Positions 8,140-19,528 of a stretch of DNA of 64,000 nt are shown here, piece after piece (positions within the stretch are counted from its first letter, which is position 1; the number at the start of each line of letters is the position of its first letter). The notes under the pieces are model-generated. The model saw nothing but the letters and a program-made list of their open reading frames with translations. It had not been told where the DNA came from and searched no databases. A program made the position numbers and the translations under genes. Location: positions 1 to 64,000 of the forward strand of contig JAJQIH010000016.1 of the NCBI GenBank assembly GCA_021199305.1, written 5' to 3'. Source of the stretch: Ruminococcus sp. Its GTDB lineage: Bacteria > Bacillota > Clostridia > Oscillospirales > Ruminococcaceae.

Positions 8140-8413
8140 CGTACATCTTCATATTAGTATCTTACAAAAAATTGGTGGTTATGTCAATAGAATTTCTCAA
8201 ATTTCCCCTTCCGTTTTTAAAATTTTCACTCTTTTCACAAAAACATCGCCTGAATCAGACCCGAAAGCCGTCATTTTGCTTTCCTGACTCTGGATTTTCT
8301 TACTAAGCTTATGAAAAATTGGCAGATTTTTGTACGAATTGCCCATTTTTGGCTTCTGAAAACCGCCAAAATAGTAGAAATCGGAAATTTTTTGCAAGAA
8401 ATTAAATTTGCTC

Positions 8414-8442
8414 TTGCATTTTTGCCGCATTTGTAATACAAT
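8414..8442 (+). promoter_or_regulatory. Predicted sigma-A promoter
   Basis: TTGCAT (8414-8419), 17-base spacer, TACAAT (8437-8442), 35 bases before the aminotransferase start. Confidence 0.7.
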
Positions 8443-8477
8443 AGTAAAGGATTAGATTTTAATGGGAGGATACCACG

Positions 8478-9755
8478 ATGCTTTTAAACGAAATGTCAAA
8501 GGACGAGCTTTTAAATTTCAAAAATTCTCAACAGCAAAAGTATGATGAATATAAATCAATGGGTTTAAGCCTGAATATGGCGAGAGGTAAGCCCTGTACT
8601 GAACAGCTTGATCTGACGCTTGGTCTTCTGGACGCTGTTCATTCGGAGTCCTCGCTTCTGGCTTCCGACGGAACGGACGTCAGAAACTACGGCGTTCTGG
8701 ACGGGCTTCCAAAGGCAAAGGTTATGTTTTCACAGATGCTCGGCGTTGAGCCTGACGAGGTAATTGTCGGCGGAAACTCCTCTCTTAATATGATGTACGA
8801 TTCTGTTGTCAGAAACATTCTTTTCGGAACAGACGGTGAAAGCAAGCCATGGAAGGAATACGACAGGATCAAGTGGCTTTGCCCATCTCCTGGATACGAC
8901 AGACATTTTGCTATCTGCGAATCGCTCGGAATTGAAATGATTACAGTTCCTATGCTTTCCGACGGCCCTGATATGGATATGATAGAGCGCCTTGTTTCCG
9001 AGGATGAAACAATCAAGGGAATCTGGTGCGTTCCGATGTATTCAAACCCGACGGGTATAACCTATAGCGACGAGGTGGTAAAGAGATTTGCCGCCCTTTC
9101 ACCAAAGGCTTCGGACTTCAGAATTTTCTGGGATAACGCATACTGCATTCACCACCTGACTGATACGCCTGATAAGCTTTTGAACATTATGGATGAGCTT
9201 AAGAAAAACGGCAAAGAGGATATGATTTACATTTTCGCTTCAACCTCGAAAATTTCATTCCCTGGCGCTGGCGTTGCAGCTATGGCGGCAAGCAAGAAAA
9301 ACATAAAGTACATTCTTTCAAAAATGACCGTTCAGACAATCGGTCCTGACAAGATAAATCAGCTTCGTCACTACAAGTTCTTCGGCGGCTACGACGGCCT
9401 GGTAGAGCATATGAAAAAGCACACCGCAGTAATTGCCCCGAGATTCAAGGTAGTAATTGATGCGCTTGAAAAGGAAATTGCACCGCTCGGTATCGGCACA
9501 TGGCATAACCCTAACGGCGGCTATTTTGTAAGCTTTAACTCATTAAACGGCTGTGCAAAGAGAATCGTATCTCTTTGTAAGGAAGCAGGAGTTATATTAA
9601 CGAGCGCAGGCGCTACCTATCCTTATGGCAACGACCCCGACGACAAGAATATAAGAATAGCACCTACCTATCCTTCTCTTGACGAGCTGAAAACAGCTAT
9701 GGAGATTTTCGTAACTGCCGTTAAGCTTGCAAGCGCAGAGAAGCTTTCAGATTGA
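8478..9755 (+). CDS. PLP-dependent aminotransferase (aspartate aminotransferase, PF12897 type)
   Basis: 425 residues, fold-type I PLP enzyme of the subfamily often listed as MocR-like or aspartate aminotransferase, without an attached DNA-binding domain. The N-terminal LNMARGKPC signature, the NYGVLDGLP segment, the VPMYSNPTG motif and FWDNAYCIHHL (cofactor-contacting Asp) are visible. The Schiff-base lysine is in STSKISFPGAG. Members of this family transaminate aspartate and related amino acids with 2-oxoglutarate. GGGAGGA precedes the ATG. The gene is monocistronic between its own promoter and a strong terminator. Confidence 0.88.
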   Translation: MLLNEMSKDELLNFKNSQQQKYDEYKSMGLSLNMARGKPCTEQLDLTLGLLDAVHSESSLLASDGTDVRNYGVLDGLPKAKVMFSQMLGVEPDEVIVGGNSSLNMMYDSVVRNILFGTDGESKPWKEYDRIKWLCPSPGYDRHFAICESLGIEMITVPMLSDGPDMDMIERLVSEDETIKGIWCVPMYSNPTGITYSDEVVKRFAALSPKASDFRIFWDNAYCIHHLTDTPDKLLNIMDELKKNGKEDMIYIFASTSKISFPGAGVAAMAASKKNIKYILSKMTVQTIGPDKINQLRHYKFFGGYDGLVEHMKKHTAVIAPRFKVVIDALEKEIAPLGIGTWHNPNGGYFVSFNSLNGCAKRIVSLCKEAGVILTSAGATYPYGNDPDDKNIRIAPTYPSLDELKTAMEIFVTAVKLASAEKLSD

Positions 9756-9778
9756 GTTCAACTTTCCCCTTTTAATAG

Positions 9779-9810
9779 AAAAGACGCAGAGAAAAACTTC
9801 TGCGTCTTTT
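9779..9810. terminator. Bidirectional terminator
   Basis: A perfect 12-bp stem (AAAAGACGCAGA and its complement) with an 8-nt loop, followed by TTCTTTTTT on the plus strand. It separates the aminotransferase from the convergent HtrA gene. Confidence 0.9.
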
Positions 9811-9844
9811 TTCTTTTTTACATTTAAAATAAGCGGCGTTTAAG

Positions 9845-11113
9845 CTACTCGTCGTCGCCGTCAGTGGTAACTACAACGAGCTGGTCGCTTGTGTCCTCTT
9901 CGAGCGCAAACTCGCCTTCGAGCGTTTCGCCTGTTGTCGAATCCTCAGAGTCGGGTCTGAAATACTTTACAGTCATTGTATCTCCGGCTCGTTTGCTGTT
10001 CATTATTTCTTCGACAGTTTCCGAATCCTCTACCGACTGTCCGTCAAGCTCTAAAATTATATCTCCAACCTGCAAGACATTAGCTGAGTCACAATCCTCG
10101 TCGACCGATTGAACGTAAAGTCCTGCCATTACGTTATATTCCTCCGCCTGTTCGGAAGAAACGGCAATATAGGTTATTCCAACCCTCGCTCTGCCTGCTA
10201 CATATCCGTTTTCAATTATTTCCTCAACTATCGGAATTGCCGCTTCTGTTGAAATTGCAAAGCCGATACCGTCGTACTTTTCTGATGTAAGCTTTGAGGA
10301 GGTAATGCCAATCAGCTGCCCCCACATATTAAGCAGCGCTCCGCCTGAGCTTCCTGGATTTATTGCAGCGTCAATCTGCAGGCAGCTCATACTTGTGCCT
10401 GTTCCGCCGCCCTTTACCATTCGCTCAGTGCCTGAAACTACTCCTGTCGTTACACTACCGCTGTAGCCTGCAGGATTTCCTATTGCTACTACCTGCTCGC
10501 CAAGCTCCGTCTGGGTTGAATCGCCGATTTCAATTGGCGTAAACTCGCCCGAAACCTTTATAACAGCTATATCGCTGGCTGAATCGTAGCCGATAATCTT
10601 TGCTTCGTACTCGTTGTTGTCGCTGTCAACTACAATTATTCCCTTTGTAGCGGAAGAAACAACGTGTGCGTTTGTGATAATATACCCGTTTGAAGTGAAA
10701 ATCACTCCGCTTCCCTGTCCGGCATAGGTATATTCGTCAGTTTCATCGTCTTCGCCATAGCCGATAATTGAAACTACCGACGAAGAAGCTACCTTAGCTA
10801 CTCCTTCTACCGTATATCTGCCGTCCTCTTCGATATATTCGTCGTCAATCTCCGGCTTATCCTGCATTTCGATAGTAAGGCTTACGCCGCTGTCGTTTTT
10901 AAACGCATTTGTAAACCAGCCCTTGCCGAGCACCATATTCAGCACTATAACGCACGCCACAAAAATACAAATCAGCGCTACCATAACCGCTAATAAAACG
11001 GACGCTGTATTTTTCTTTTGCTTTGGCTTTTTAATTTCAGACCAGAAAAGCTCCCTGGAGATTTCCTCCCGCTTTTCGTCCTCCTGTACTACCTCATCTT
11101 CAAAAAAGCTCAT
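9845..11113 (-). CDS. HtrA/DegP-type membrane serine protease
   Basis: 422 residues. An acidic cytoplasmic N-terminus is followed by one membrane helix (about 38-62), an S1C trypsin-like domain (about 100-290) and one PDZ domain (about 310-400). The catalytic triad is intact: His150 (TNAHVV), Asp181 (ASDIAVIK) and Ser256 (PGSSGGAL). HtrA proteins degrade misfolded exported proteins at the outer membrane face. It begins 17 bases after the histidine kinase gene and is read with it, giving a regulator-kinase-protease operon. That suggests envelope stress control by this two-component pair. A second HtrA is at 50539-52080. Confidence 0.93.
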   Translation of the reverse strand: MSFFEDEVVQEDEKREEISRELFWSEIKKPKQKKNTASVLLAVMVALICIFVACVIVLNMVLGKGWFTNAFKNDSGVSLTIEMQDKPEIDDEYIEEDGRYTVEGVAKVASSSVVSIIGYGEDDETDEYTYAGQGSGVIFTSNGYIITNAHVVSSATKGIIVVDSDNNEYEAKIIGYDSASDIAVIKVSGEFTPIEIGDSTQTELGEQVVAIGNPAGYSGSVTTGVVSGTERMVKGGGTGTSMSCLQIDAAINPGSSGGALLNMWGQLIGITSSKLTSEKYDGIGFAISTEAAIPIVEEIIENGYVAGRARVGITYIAVSSEQAEEYNVMAGLYVQSVDEDCDSANVLQVGDIILELDGQSVEDSETVEEIMNSKRAGDTMTVKYFRPDSEDSTTGETLEGEFALEEDTSDQLVVVTTDGDDE

Positions 11114-11130
11114 ATAAAAAATTCCTCTTG

Positions 11131-11910
11131 CTATTTTTCCGGAAGCGTCGCTTCGATAGTTATTTTACCCTTCTTTGAAAATGCCTGAACCTCTCCCTTA
11201 TGAAGCTTTACAATCTTCTTTACAATAGACAGTCCTAATCCTGTTCCGTTTTTGCTCTTTGCATTATCCGAGCGATAATTTCTCGCAAAAATCTTTTCAA
11301 GCTCCTCCTCGTTCATTTCTCCTGTATTTGAAAGAGAAACGCAAACGGTCTTATAATCCGACTCAATTGAAAGTTCTATTTCTCCATCCTGCGGCGTATA
11401 CTGTACCGCATTAAGAATAAGGTTATAAAAGGCTCTGTGCAAAAGATGTCTGTCGCCCATTACTTCAAGACTCTTTTCATCGCTTGCTTCAATAACGTCA
11501 AGTCCCTTTATTTCAATTCCCTTGTCTGTTATCGCTTTTTCAAACGACAAAATTATCTCACAGATCAGGTCGTATACGCAAACGCTCTCCTTGACAAGCC
11601 TTGCGCTGTCAAGCTTTTTGTAAACGGCGAAATCCTCCGCCATTTTAGCGACCCTTTCAGCTTCGCTTTCTATAATTTCAAGATATTTGCCTCTGTCCTT
11701 CTCGCTGATAGTGTTGTCAAGCATACCGCCTGCGAAGCCTTTTATAGAATTGAGCGGCGCTTTGATGTCGTGCATAAGATCCGACATTTCCTCATCGCGC
11801 TCCTGCATTTCCTTCTTACGACGATTAGCTGACATTTCCCACAGCAAAAACATAATAAGCAGTATGATCGCAAACGACGATACAAAAATTCTCATTAAAT
11901 AGGTGTCCAT
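11131..11910 (-). CDS. Sensor histidine kinase
   Basis: 259 residues, short for a sensor kinase. One N-terminal membrane helix (about 7-25) is followed directly by the HisKA dimerisation helix with phospho-acceptor His47 (HDIKAPLNSIKGF) and a HATPase_c domain (N box in LILNAVQYTP, G box GTGLGLSIV). There is no periplasmic sensor domain and no HAMP, so the stimulus may be sensed within the membrane or through a partner. It follows the response regulator by 25 bases and precedes htrA by 17, behind a strong GGAGGA site. The neighbouring regulator is the obvious partner. Confidence 0.93.
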   Translation of the reverse strand: MDTYLMRIFVSSFAIILLIMFLLWEMSANRRKKEMQERDEEMSDLMHDIKAPLNSIKGFAGGMLDNTISEKDRGKYLEIIESEAERVAKMAEDFAVYKKLDSARLVKESVCVYDLICEIILSFEKAITDKGIEIKGLDVIEASDEKSLEVMGDRHLLHRAFYNLILNAVQYTPQDGEIELSIESDYKTVCVSLSNTGEMNEEELEKIFARNYRSDNAKSKNGTGLGLSIVKKIVKLHKGEVQAFSKKGKITIEATLPEK

Positions 11911-11935
11911 TTTGTTGTCCTCCTTGAAGCTCTGT

Positions 11936-12631
11936 CTAGTCCTCCTGAACCTCGAACTTATAGCCCACGCCCCAGACGGTCTTCAGCTCCCATTGCGGTG
12001 AAACGCCGTCCAGCTTTTCTCTTAATCTCTTAACGTGAACGTCTATTGTTCTTGAATCTCCATAATATTCAAAACCCCAGACCTCGTCCAGCAGCTGATC
12101 TCTTGTGTAAACTCTGTTAGGGTTAGAAGCGAGGTGGAACAAAAGCTCCAGCTCTTTAGGCGGTGTGTCAAGCACCTTTCCGTCAACCTTCAGCTCGTAT
12201 CTTGTCATATTGACTACCAGCTTGTCGTACTTGACTTCCTTGATTTCAGCCTCGCCTGACGCTTGTCCTGTTCTTCTGCAAACGGCCTTGATACGAGCTA
12301 TTACCTCTTTGATCTCAAACGGCTTGGTTATGTAGTCGTCAGCTCCAAGCTCAAGACCTAAAACCTTGTCGAAGGTTTCACCCTTTGCGGTAATCATAAG
12401 CAACGGCACGTTTGACTTTTTCCTTATCTCTCGGCAAACCTGCCAGCCGTCAAGCGTCGGAAGCATAATATCAAGCAAAACTATATCCGGCTTCATAGCA
12501 TTAACCTTAACGACAGCTTCCTCTCCGTCGTACGATATCATTACATTGTAGCCCTCTTTTTCAAGATATAGCCTTAAAAGCTCACAGGTATTTTTATCGT
12601 CGTCAACAACCAATACTTTTCCTAGTGACAT
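11936..12631 (-). CDS. OmpR/PhoB-family response regulator
   Basis: 231 residues. Receiver domain (1-120) with acidic pocket Asp10-Asp12, phospho-acceptor Asp54 (LLDIMLP) and Lys in ITKPF; winged-helix DNA-binding domain (about 130-228) with the RTIDVHVKRLREKL recognition helix. I start it at the ATG at 12631, 8 bases after TTGGAGGAAAG; the frame also opens five codons earlier at a TTG that lies within this binding site. It is the first gene of the operon with the kinase and HtrA, and probably controls that operon in response to envelope state (inference). Confidence 0.94.
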   Translation of the reverse strand: MSLGKVLVVDDDKNTCELLRLYLEKEGYNVMISYDGEEAVVKVNAMKPDIVLLDIMLPTLDGWQVCREIRKKSNVPLLMITAKGETFDKVLGLELGADDYITKPFEIKEVIARIKAVCRRTGQASGEAEIKEVKYDKLVVNMTRYELKVDGKVLDTPPKELELLFHLASNPNRVYTRDQLLDEVWGFEYYGDSRTIDVHVKRLREKLDGVSPQWELKTVWGVGYKFEVQED

Positions 12632-13064
12632 AATGCTTTCCTCCAAGTCAACACTTATTTCAATATATTACAATTTTCAATCAAGGAAATTTGCGCTCCG
12701 TCTGAGTTTTAACAAGCTAAGAAGTTAATTTAAACACACTGTTTAGAAATTGTTACGAAACTTTTACGAAGTCACATCTATTATACCAAATTCACAAAAT
12801 ATATTGTGTCTTATTTATGAACTCGATATGTCTGATTTGTTAATTTTAAAAATTGTCTGCAATTTAGTTTCTTTTTGTTCACAATTTTCCACATCACACG
12901 GTATGTGAAGAATTTTTGACCACTATATTTTGTATCTGAGAGGGGTTTTGTGTCAGCTTTTGAATTTCAAAAGCAATTTGCACAAGTTCCATGACTTTCG
13001 ACGATATTTTTTGTGCATAATTGCCAAATATTGTGAAAAATCGAAAAAAATGCAATCAGCCCCC
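12632..13064. other. AT-rich intergenic region
   Basis: A divergent spacer of about 430 bases between the response regulator operon and groESL. I see no gene, terminator or clear palindrome. It should contain the promoter of the regulator operon on the minus strand, but no convincing -35/-10 pair stands out. Confidence 0.5.
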
Positions 13065-13092
13065 TTGCTTTTTGAAAAAAAGATGATACAAT
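13065..13092 (+). promoter_or_regulatory. groESL promoter
   Basis: TTGCTT (13065-13070), 16-base spacer, TACAAT (13087-13092). The CIRCE operator begins 6 bases downstream, overlapping the expected transcription start. Confidence 0.75.
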
Positions 13093-13097
13093 ATATT

Positions 13098-13124
13098 TTA
13101 GCACTCATGGAGTTCGAGTGCTAA
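13098..13124 (+). promoter_or_regulatory. CIRCE operator (HrcA binding site)
   Basis: A perfect match to the CIRCE consensus: TTAGCACTC, 9 bases, GAGTGCTAA. In Firmicutes the heat-labile repressor HrcA binds it and blocks groESL until heat or misfolded protein occupies GroEL. hrcA is not in this window. Confidence 0.97.
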
Positions 13125-13148
13125 CGCAGTAAATTATATATCATATAG

Positions 13149-13433
<285 letters not shown>

Positions 13434-13455
13434 AATTAGTATTGGAAAGGATTGA

Positions 13456-15087
<1,632 letters not shown>

Positions 15088-15143
15088 AACGCGATTTAAG
15101 TGAATTAAAGCAAAGCAAAATTCACACCAATAATCAACACAGC

Positions 15144-15175
15144 AAAAAGGCCTCACCTTTCGGTGGGGCCTTTTT
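15144..15175. terminator. Bidirectional terminator
   Basis: A 14-bp stem AAAAAGGCCTCACC / GGTGGGGCCTTTTT with one G-T pair and a TTTCG-like loop. It serves groEL and the convergent gene at 15180. Confidence 0.92.
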
Positions 15176-15179
15176 GTGT

Positions 15180-15491
15180 TTATTTCTGTTTCCAGATATA
15201 CTTATTTAAATTTACGATTTTACCGTCGTCTGTTACTTCAATTCCGTCGGCTCGCAAAAGCTCAATTTGCATATTCTCTCCGCCGAAGGCAAACGCCTTT
15301 GACACCTCGCCAAAGCGATTTACCACACGATAGCATGGAATGCCCTCGGGGTCGGGGTTTGCGTGAAGCGCATATCCCACGACACGGGAAAGGCGGCTGT
15401 TTCCGACAAGAGCGGCAATCTGTCCATAGGTTGCTACCTTGCCCTTCGGAATTTTTCGCACAACCTCGTAAATCTTTTCAAAGGTATTCAT
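15180..15491 (-). CDS. MGMT-family alkyltransferase-like protein
   Basis: 103 residues covering only the DNA-binding/active-site domain of O6-methylguanine-DNA methyltransferases. The family PCHRV box reads IPCYRVV, so the acceptor cysteine (Cys53) is kept and His is replaced by Tyr. The helix-turn-helix (GKVATYGQIAALVG) with the arginine-finger region SRVVGYAL is present. It is the short single-domain type common in clostridia. It could repair O6-alkylguanine or only flag lesions, as alkyltransferase-like proteins do. The start at 15491 has GGCGAGGA upstream and lies one base after the permease stop, implying co-translation. Confidence 0.85.
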   Translation of the reverse strand: MNTFEKIYEVVRKIPKGKVATYGQIAALVGNSRLSRVVGYALHANPDPEGIPCYRVVNRFGEVSKAFAFGGENMQIELLRADGIEVTDDGKIVNLNKYIWKQK

Positions 15492-15492
15492 T

Positions 15493-18402
15493 TTAATCCT
15501 CGCCAAGCTTCAGAGCCTGCGAAATCTTAATCTTAGAAATTATTCTTCCAAGCACCGCAAAGCCTACCAGCAGCATTATCAGAATTAGTGCATAAATCTT
15601 CAGGTAGTCGCTCCGAAGCGCTGTAACGGAAAACGGCAATATCTTTTGCGACGTAAACATTGCCCGAAACAGCGGTACAAACAGATCGCTTGCAATTCCG
15701 CCGATAACAATCGCGCAGATTACCGCTACTCCCGACACCAGAATCTGCTCGTAAACTATCATTGCGATAATCTCCCGGTACCTCATTCCCATAGCACGAA
15801 GTATTCCGAATTGAAGCGTTCTCGATTTTATCGAAAGTATCCAGTAAATGAGGAAGCCGATAATGCACATTATCATAATGATGATAAAGCCTAGCGTCAG
15901 CGCTCCGTTTAAGCCCTGAAGCATCGGGTCGTTTTTCTCAGAGGTTATGTTCTGACTCGCAACCTCAAGCTTTGTAGCCTGTATTCCTGCATCCTCAATT
16001 GAAGCGTAGAAGTCAGCGACAGTCGCATCGTCGTCAAGGTCAATCCAGACCTCGTAAGGCTCTACCGCCGTCTGAACCTGAACGTAGTTGAAGTTCATAA
16101 TAGCGAAATCTATGTAGGTTCCGTTGTCGTTTTGCTCTGTCGGGTCCAGACTCGGCCAGTAGTCGACAAACGCTATTACTGTTGCGCTGAAGTAGTCGTT
16201 TGACCCCCATGCAACCTCGATGTTGTCGCCAAGCTCATAGCCGTAATTGTCCTGGAACGAGGACGAAAGTATAACTCCGTAGCTGCATTCGCTCAAAGCG
16301 TTCAGATAAGCGTTTATGTGAACTGGCAAAAGATCGTCCTTGAACCAGCAGATGTTTGCAAACTCGCTGGGGTTTACGGTCATAAGGCGGACGTTTGAAA
16401 GGGTATCGGTCGTCTTTTCCGTTTCCTCGTCCTCCCAGCGCCGTTCTCCAGAGTCTTCATCTGAGGTCGTTGTCTGAACGGTTACCTTCCTTGAGCTTTT
16501 AATGTTTACAGAATCGTTTTTATAAACTGCTGTTGCAGCATTAACGCCGTCTAAGTTTTCAAATTTTTCAAACAGCGGCTCGATATATGTTGTGGTTGAG
16601 GAAGAATCGTCCTCCTCGTCCTCGTCGTCGCTCGAAGACAGCGAGGTCGAAGTTTCGCTGTCCCACTCTTCAGCAATTACAGCGTCACAGCCGACAAGGT
16701 ATGCCGCCGTATCCTCAGCGTTTCTGTTAAGCGCACGAGCGGTATTTGCAAAGAACAGTCCCAGAGCTACCGTCAGGATAAGGAAAATCATAATGAACCG
16801 CTCACGTCCTGTTGACGAGCGTCCGATATTATTAAGAGATATGTACTGAGCCGGACTCCAGGCTCTCTTACCTATCCTGTAAATCAATCTTATTAAGAAC
16901 GGATATAATCTTACAACCAGCAAAGCCGCTCCTAAAATAAACGCTGTTGAAGCTACAAACAGCAGCGGATTTACAGTTGCTGATGAATCTGTCAGGCCTT
17001 CAGCCGCTAAGTTTTCCTGCGTGCGGTTATAGTAGTAAAGCCAGCCGACAGAGCCGACAATCAAAATCACGTCGAAGAAAGCCTTATCCCAGAACGGTCT
17101 TTTTGCTGTTTTGGCCTTTGAAGCTTTATGCTCTACAATAGTAGTTTTTGTAGCCGGTACAATAGGTACCATAGTCGTTATAAAGAACACCCCTACCGCC
17201 AGCAGCGAGTACAGAAATGCGTCTATTGTAAACTTTATAGGAAGCGCCGTTCTGTTTACAAATTCTAAAAATCCGTTTGAAGCACCTAAAATGTGACACA
17301 GTCCATAGCCGAGAAGCGGTCCTACAATTGCGGTTACAACTCCTAAAACGAGCGACTCGAGCGCATAGATCAGCATAATCTGAGTCCGTGAAGCTCCTCT
17401 TGATTTGAAAACCGCAATCTCGTTTTTCTCCTGCTCAACATTAAGCTGTGAAACCATAAACAGGTAGAATACAATCATCAGCATTACAGGAATCTGAACA
17501 AGCCACAGCAAAAGCTGAAGCGTTTCGCTTCTGTCAGCATATTCTTCAAATATTTCTATTGCAGGAACGTCAAGCGTAACGCCGTTTTCAGAATAAACTG
17601 CGTCCTGCTCTTTAAGCTTTGACAAAACGCTGTCCAAGGACGTCATATCAATATTCTCGTAGTCGATAGCCCATCTCTCGGACATTGAAACGATACTGAT
17701 AACGCCAGAATCAATTCCCTCGCTGACAACAGTATCATAATCTGCAAAGGCGGTAGAAACATAAGCGTCGTCAAGTCCTTCAGACCAATACGACTCACAG
17801 CCGTCCTTTACATCGAAGGTTCCTGTAACCTTTATCTGTATGGTGTTCTCAGTATTGAACGAGTTGGTTAAATCGTAGGTTTGTCCAACGGTAAGTCCTG
17901 TCGTGCGCAAGCTTTCGTCGGTTATAATAACCTCCATAACGCCGTCGTTGATTCCAGGCGTATACATCTCGCCCTGTACGATTTCTATATTATCCTCAAT
18001 ATCGCTCATTCCTGTGATATTGACTCTCGAAGTGCTTGTTCCTGTTGAAACTGCGCCAACGACCATAGTATAGCTGTCGGTTACAGTTTTCTTGTTGTTT
18101 TCAACTGGTAAATCGAGCGAGTCGAAATTCTCCTCAAAGGCGTCTGTCATATCGCTTATGAGCGACTGCTGTTTTTCAGCCTCCAAGTCCATATTCAAGC
18201 TGTAGGTAGCCGAATAAACTCCCGGATATTCGTCGTTTTCAAGCTGATACGACTGCATATCCTTGACAAGCATCCGCTGCAAGGAAGCGTTCATATAAAG
18301 CGGAATGGTACTCATCATCGCGGAAGCCATAATAAATCCGACAAGCAAGCATATTACCATCCACTTTGTGTTTTTCATTTTGCGAAAAAGCAGGGTAAAC
18401 AT
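15493..18402 (-). CDS. FtsX/MacB-type ABC transporter permease
   Basis: 969 residues. It has an N-terminal membrane helix, a large extracellular MacB-like periplasmic core (about 40-285), three helices around 295-420, then a second set of helices, another extracellular domain (about 560-830, with acidic Ser/Asp-rich stretches) and a final FtsX domain with three helices (about 845-960). Such permeases work with a separate cytoplasmic ATPase and often an HlyD-like adaptor to move lipids, peptides or antibiotics outward, or to transmit force. The adaptor gene is immediately upstream, but no ATPase gene is present in this operon. GGAGGAG precedes the ATG. Confidence 0.85.
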   Translation of the reverse strand: MFTLLFRKMKNTKWMVICLLVGFIMASAMMSTIPLYMNASLQRMLVKDMQSYQLENDEYPGVYSATYSLNMDLEAEKQQSLISDMTDAFEENFDSLDLPVENNKKTVTDSYTMVVGAVSTGTSTSRVNITGMSDIEDNIEIVQGEMYTPGINDGVMEVIITDESLRTTGLTVGQTYDLTNSFNTENTIQIKVTGTFDVKDGCESYWSEGLDDAYVSTAFADYDTVVSEGIDSGVISIVSMSERWAIDYENIDMTSLDSVLSKLKEQDAVYSENGVTLDVPAIEIFEEYADRSETLQLLLWLVQIPVMLMIVFYLFMVSQLNVEQEKNEIAVFKSRGASRTQIMLIYALESLVLGVVTAIVGPLLGYGLCHILGASNGFLEFVNRTALPIKFTIDAFLYSLLAVGVFFITTMVPIVPATKTTIVEHKASKAKTAKRPFWDKAFFDVILIVGSVGWLYYYNRTQENLAAEGLTDSSATVNPLLFVASTAFILGAALLVVRLYPFLIRLIYRIGKRAWSPAQYISLNNIGRSSTGRERFIMIFLILTVALGLFFANTARALNRNAEDTAAYLVGCDAVIAEEWDSETSTSLSSSDDEDEEDDSSSTTTYIEPLFEKFENLDGVNAATAVYKNDSVNIKSSRKVTVQTTTSDEDSGERRWEDEETEKTTDTLSNVRLMTVNPSEFANICWFKDDLLPVHINAYLNALSECSYGVILSSSFQDNYGYELGDNIEVAWGSNDYFSATVIAFVDYWPSLDPTEQNDNGTYIDFAIMNFNYVQVQTAVEPYEVWIDLDDDATVADFYASIEDAGIQATKLEVASQNITSEKNDPMLQGLNGALTLGFIIIMIMCIIGFLIYWILSIKSRTLQFGILRAMGMRYREIIAMIVYEQILVSGVAVICAIVIGGIASDLFVPLFRAMFTSQKILPFSVTALRSDYLKIYALILIMLLVGFAVLGRIISKIKISQALKLGED

Positions 18403-18444
18403 TCTCTAAATCTCCTCCAAATTCTTCTGGGTTGTGAAAACGGC

Positions 18445-19449
18445 TTATCTTACGATTACCTGCTCGCCCTCTTCAAGTCCCGAAACGATTTCAGATTCAG
18501 AGCCTGTTTCAAGACCTACCTCTACCTCTCTCGCTTCTTTCTCATTATCTTCATTCAATACATATACTACTCTTTGTTCGCCAACAGTCTTTACAAGCTT
18601 TTTAGCGATTACTATAACGTCCGTTCTTGAATCAAGTACTAAAACTGCGTCAGCTACGTTTCCGATAGCGTCGGTCGGTACGTCGCCTGTAAACTGAGCG
18701 TAAACCATTCCGTCCTCAAACGTAATTGTCGAGTCCTCAGGAATATCCGACGGAGTTGCAAAAATCTCTCCCTCATAATCTGTTCTGTTGTAGGTTATGG
18801 TAATTTCCTGACCTACCTTGAACTTTGTAACGTCGCTCGGCTCAAACGCCATATAAAGCGACTGCTTGTCAACTACCGTTGCTATAGTTTCGCCGGCAGT
18901 AACCTCCTCGCCGACAGTTCTCTCGGTAATTGAAGAAACTGTTCCCGAAGCGGTAGCGTAAAGCTTCGACTGCGCAAGCTCGTCCTCAAGCTCTTCAAGC
19001 TCATTTTTAAGTATGTCGACGCTTACCTGAGCGTTGTCAACCTCAGCCTGACTTCCGCCCTGCTCTGCAACGATTGTAACATTAAGCTCAGCCTGCTCAA
19101 TTTTAAGCTCCTTGTCAGTGATTTCATATTCGAGCGATCCAACGTCAAGCTCGCAGATCAAATCTCCCTCGCTTACTATATCGCCCGCCTTGACGTAAAG
19201 CTTCTTGATAGTTCCGCCCTGATCCTCAAACGCAAGCTCGGTTGTCGATTTGGACATAACTGTACCAGAGTTTGTAAGCTTTTTGACTATATCCTTTTTG
19301 GTTGCGGTAACGGTTGTGTATGTAACCTCGCTTGCCTTAACGGTAGGGGCTTCCAGAACCTCCTCCTCGTCAGGCAGAAAATAACATCCGCTCAGAGCGG
19401 TACTGATTACTGTAGCGCACAGCAGCGCAGATAAAGTTCTTTTTATCAT
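18445..19449 (-). CDS. Lipoprotein membrane-fusion (HlyD/MacA-like) adaptor
   Basis: 334 residues with a lipoprotein signal ending in LSGC (Cys22), then the standard adaptor architecture: lipoyl/biotinyl half-motifs (about 60-105, including GDIVSEGDLICELD), an alpha-hairpin coiled coil (about 112-160) and beta-barrel/membrane-proximal domains. In Gram-positive bacteria these adaptors sit on the outer membrane face and pair with MacB-like permeases. It is 42 bases upstream of the permease and is the first gene of that unit, with a promoter at 19529-19557. Confidence 0.88.
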   Translation of the reverse strand: MIKRTLSALLCATVISTALSGCYFLPDEEEVLEAPTVKASEVTYTTVTATKKDIVKKLTNSGTVMSKSTTELAFEDQGGTIKKLYVKAGDIVSEGDLICELDVGSLEYEITDKELKIEQAELNVTIVAEQGGSQAEVDNAQVSVDILKNELEELEDELAQSKLYATASGTVSSITERTVGEEVTAGETIATVVDKQSLYMAFEPSDVTKFKVGQEITITYNRTDYEGEIFATPSDIPEDSTITFEDGMVYAQFTGDVPTDAIGNVADAVLVLDSRTDVIVIAKKLVKTVGEQRVVYVLNEDNEKEAREVEVGLETGSESEIVSGLEEGEQVIVR

Positions 19450-19528
19450 TATTTATTCCTCTCAAAATAAAAATTTTCGACAATGTGTAAATGCAGCTCT
19501 TAAGCTCCCTTAAAAGCAACAATTCACC

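Noticed and set aside
8066..8430. Two small frames in the 8.0-8.5 kb gap
   Set aside because: Atypical composition, no ribosome binding sites, and one overlaps the aminotransferase promoter.
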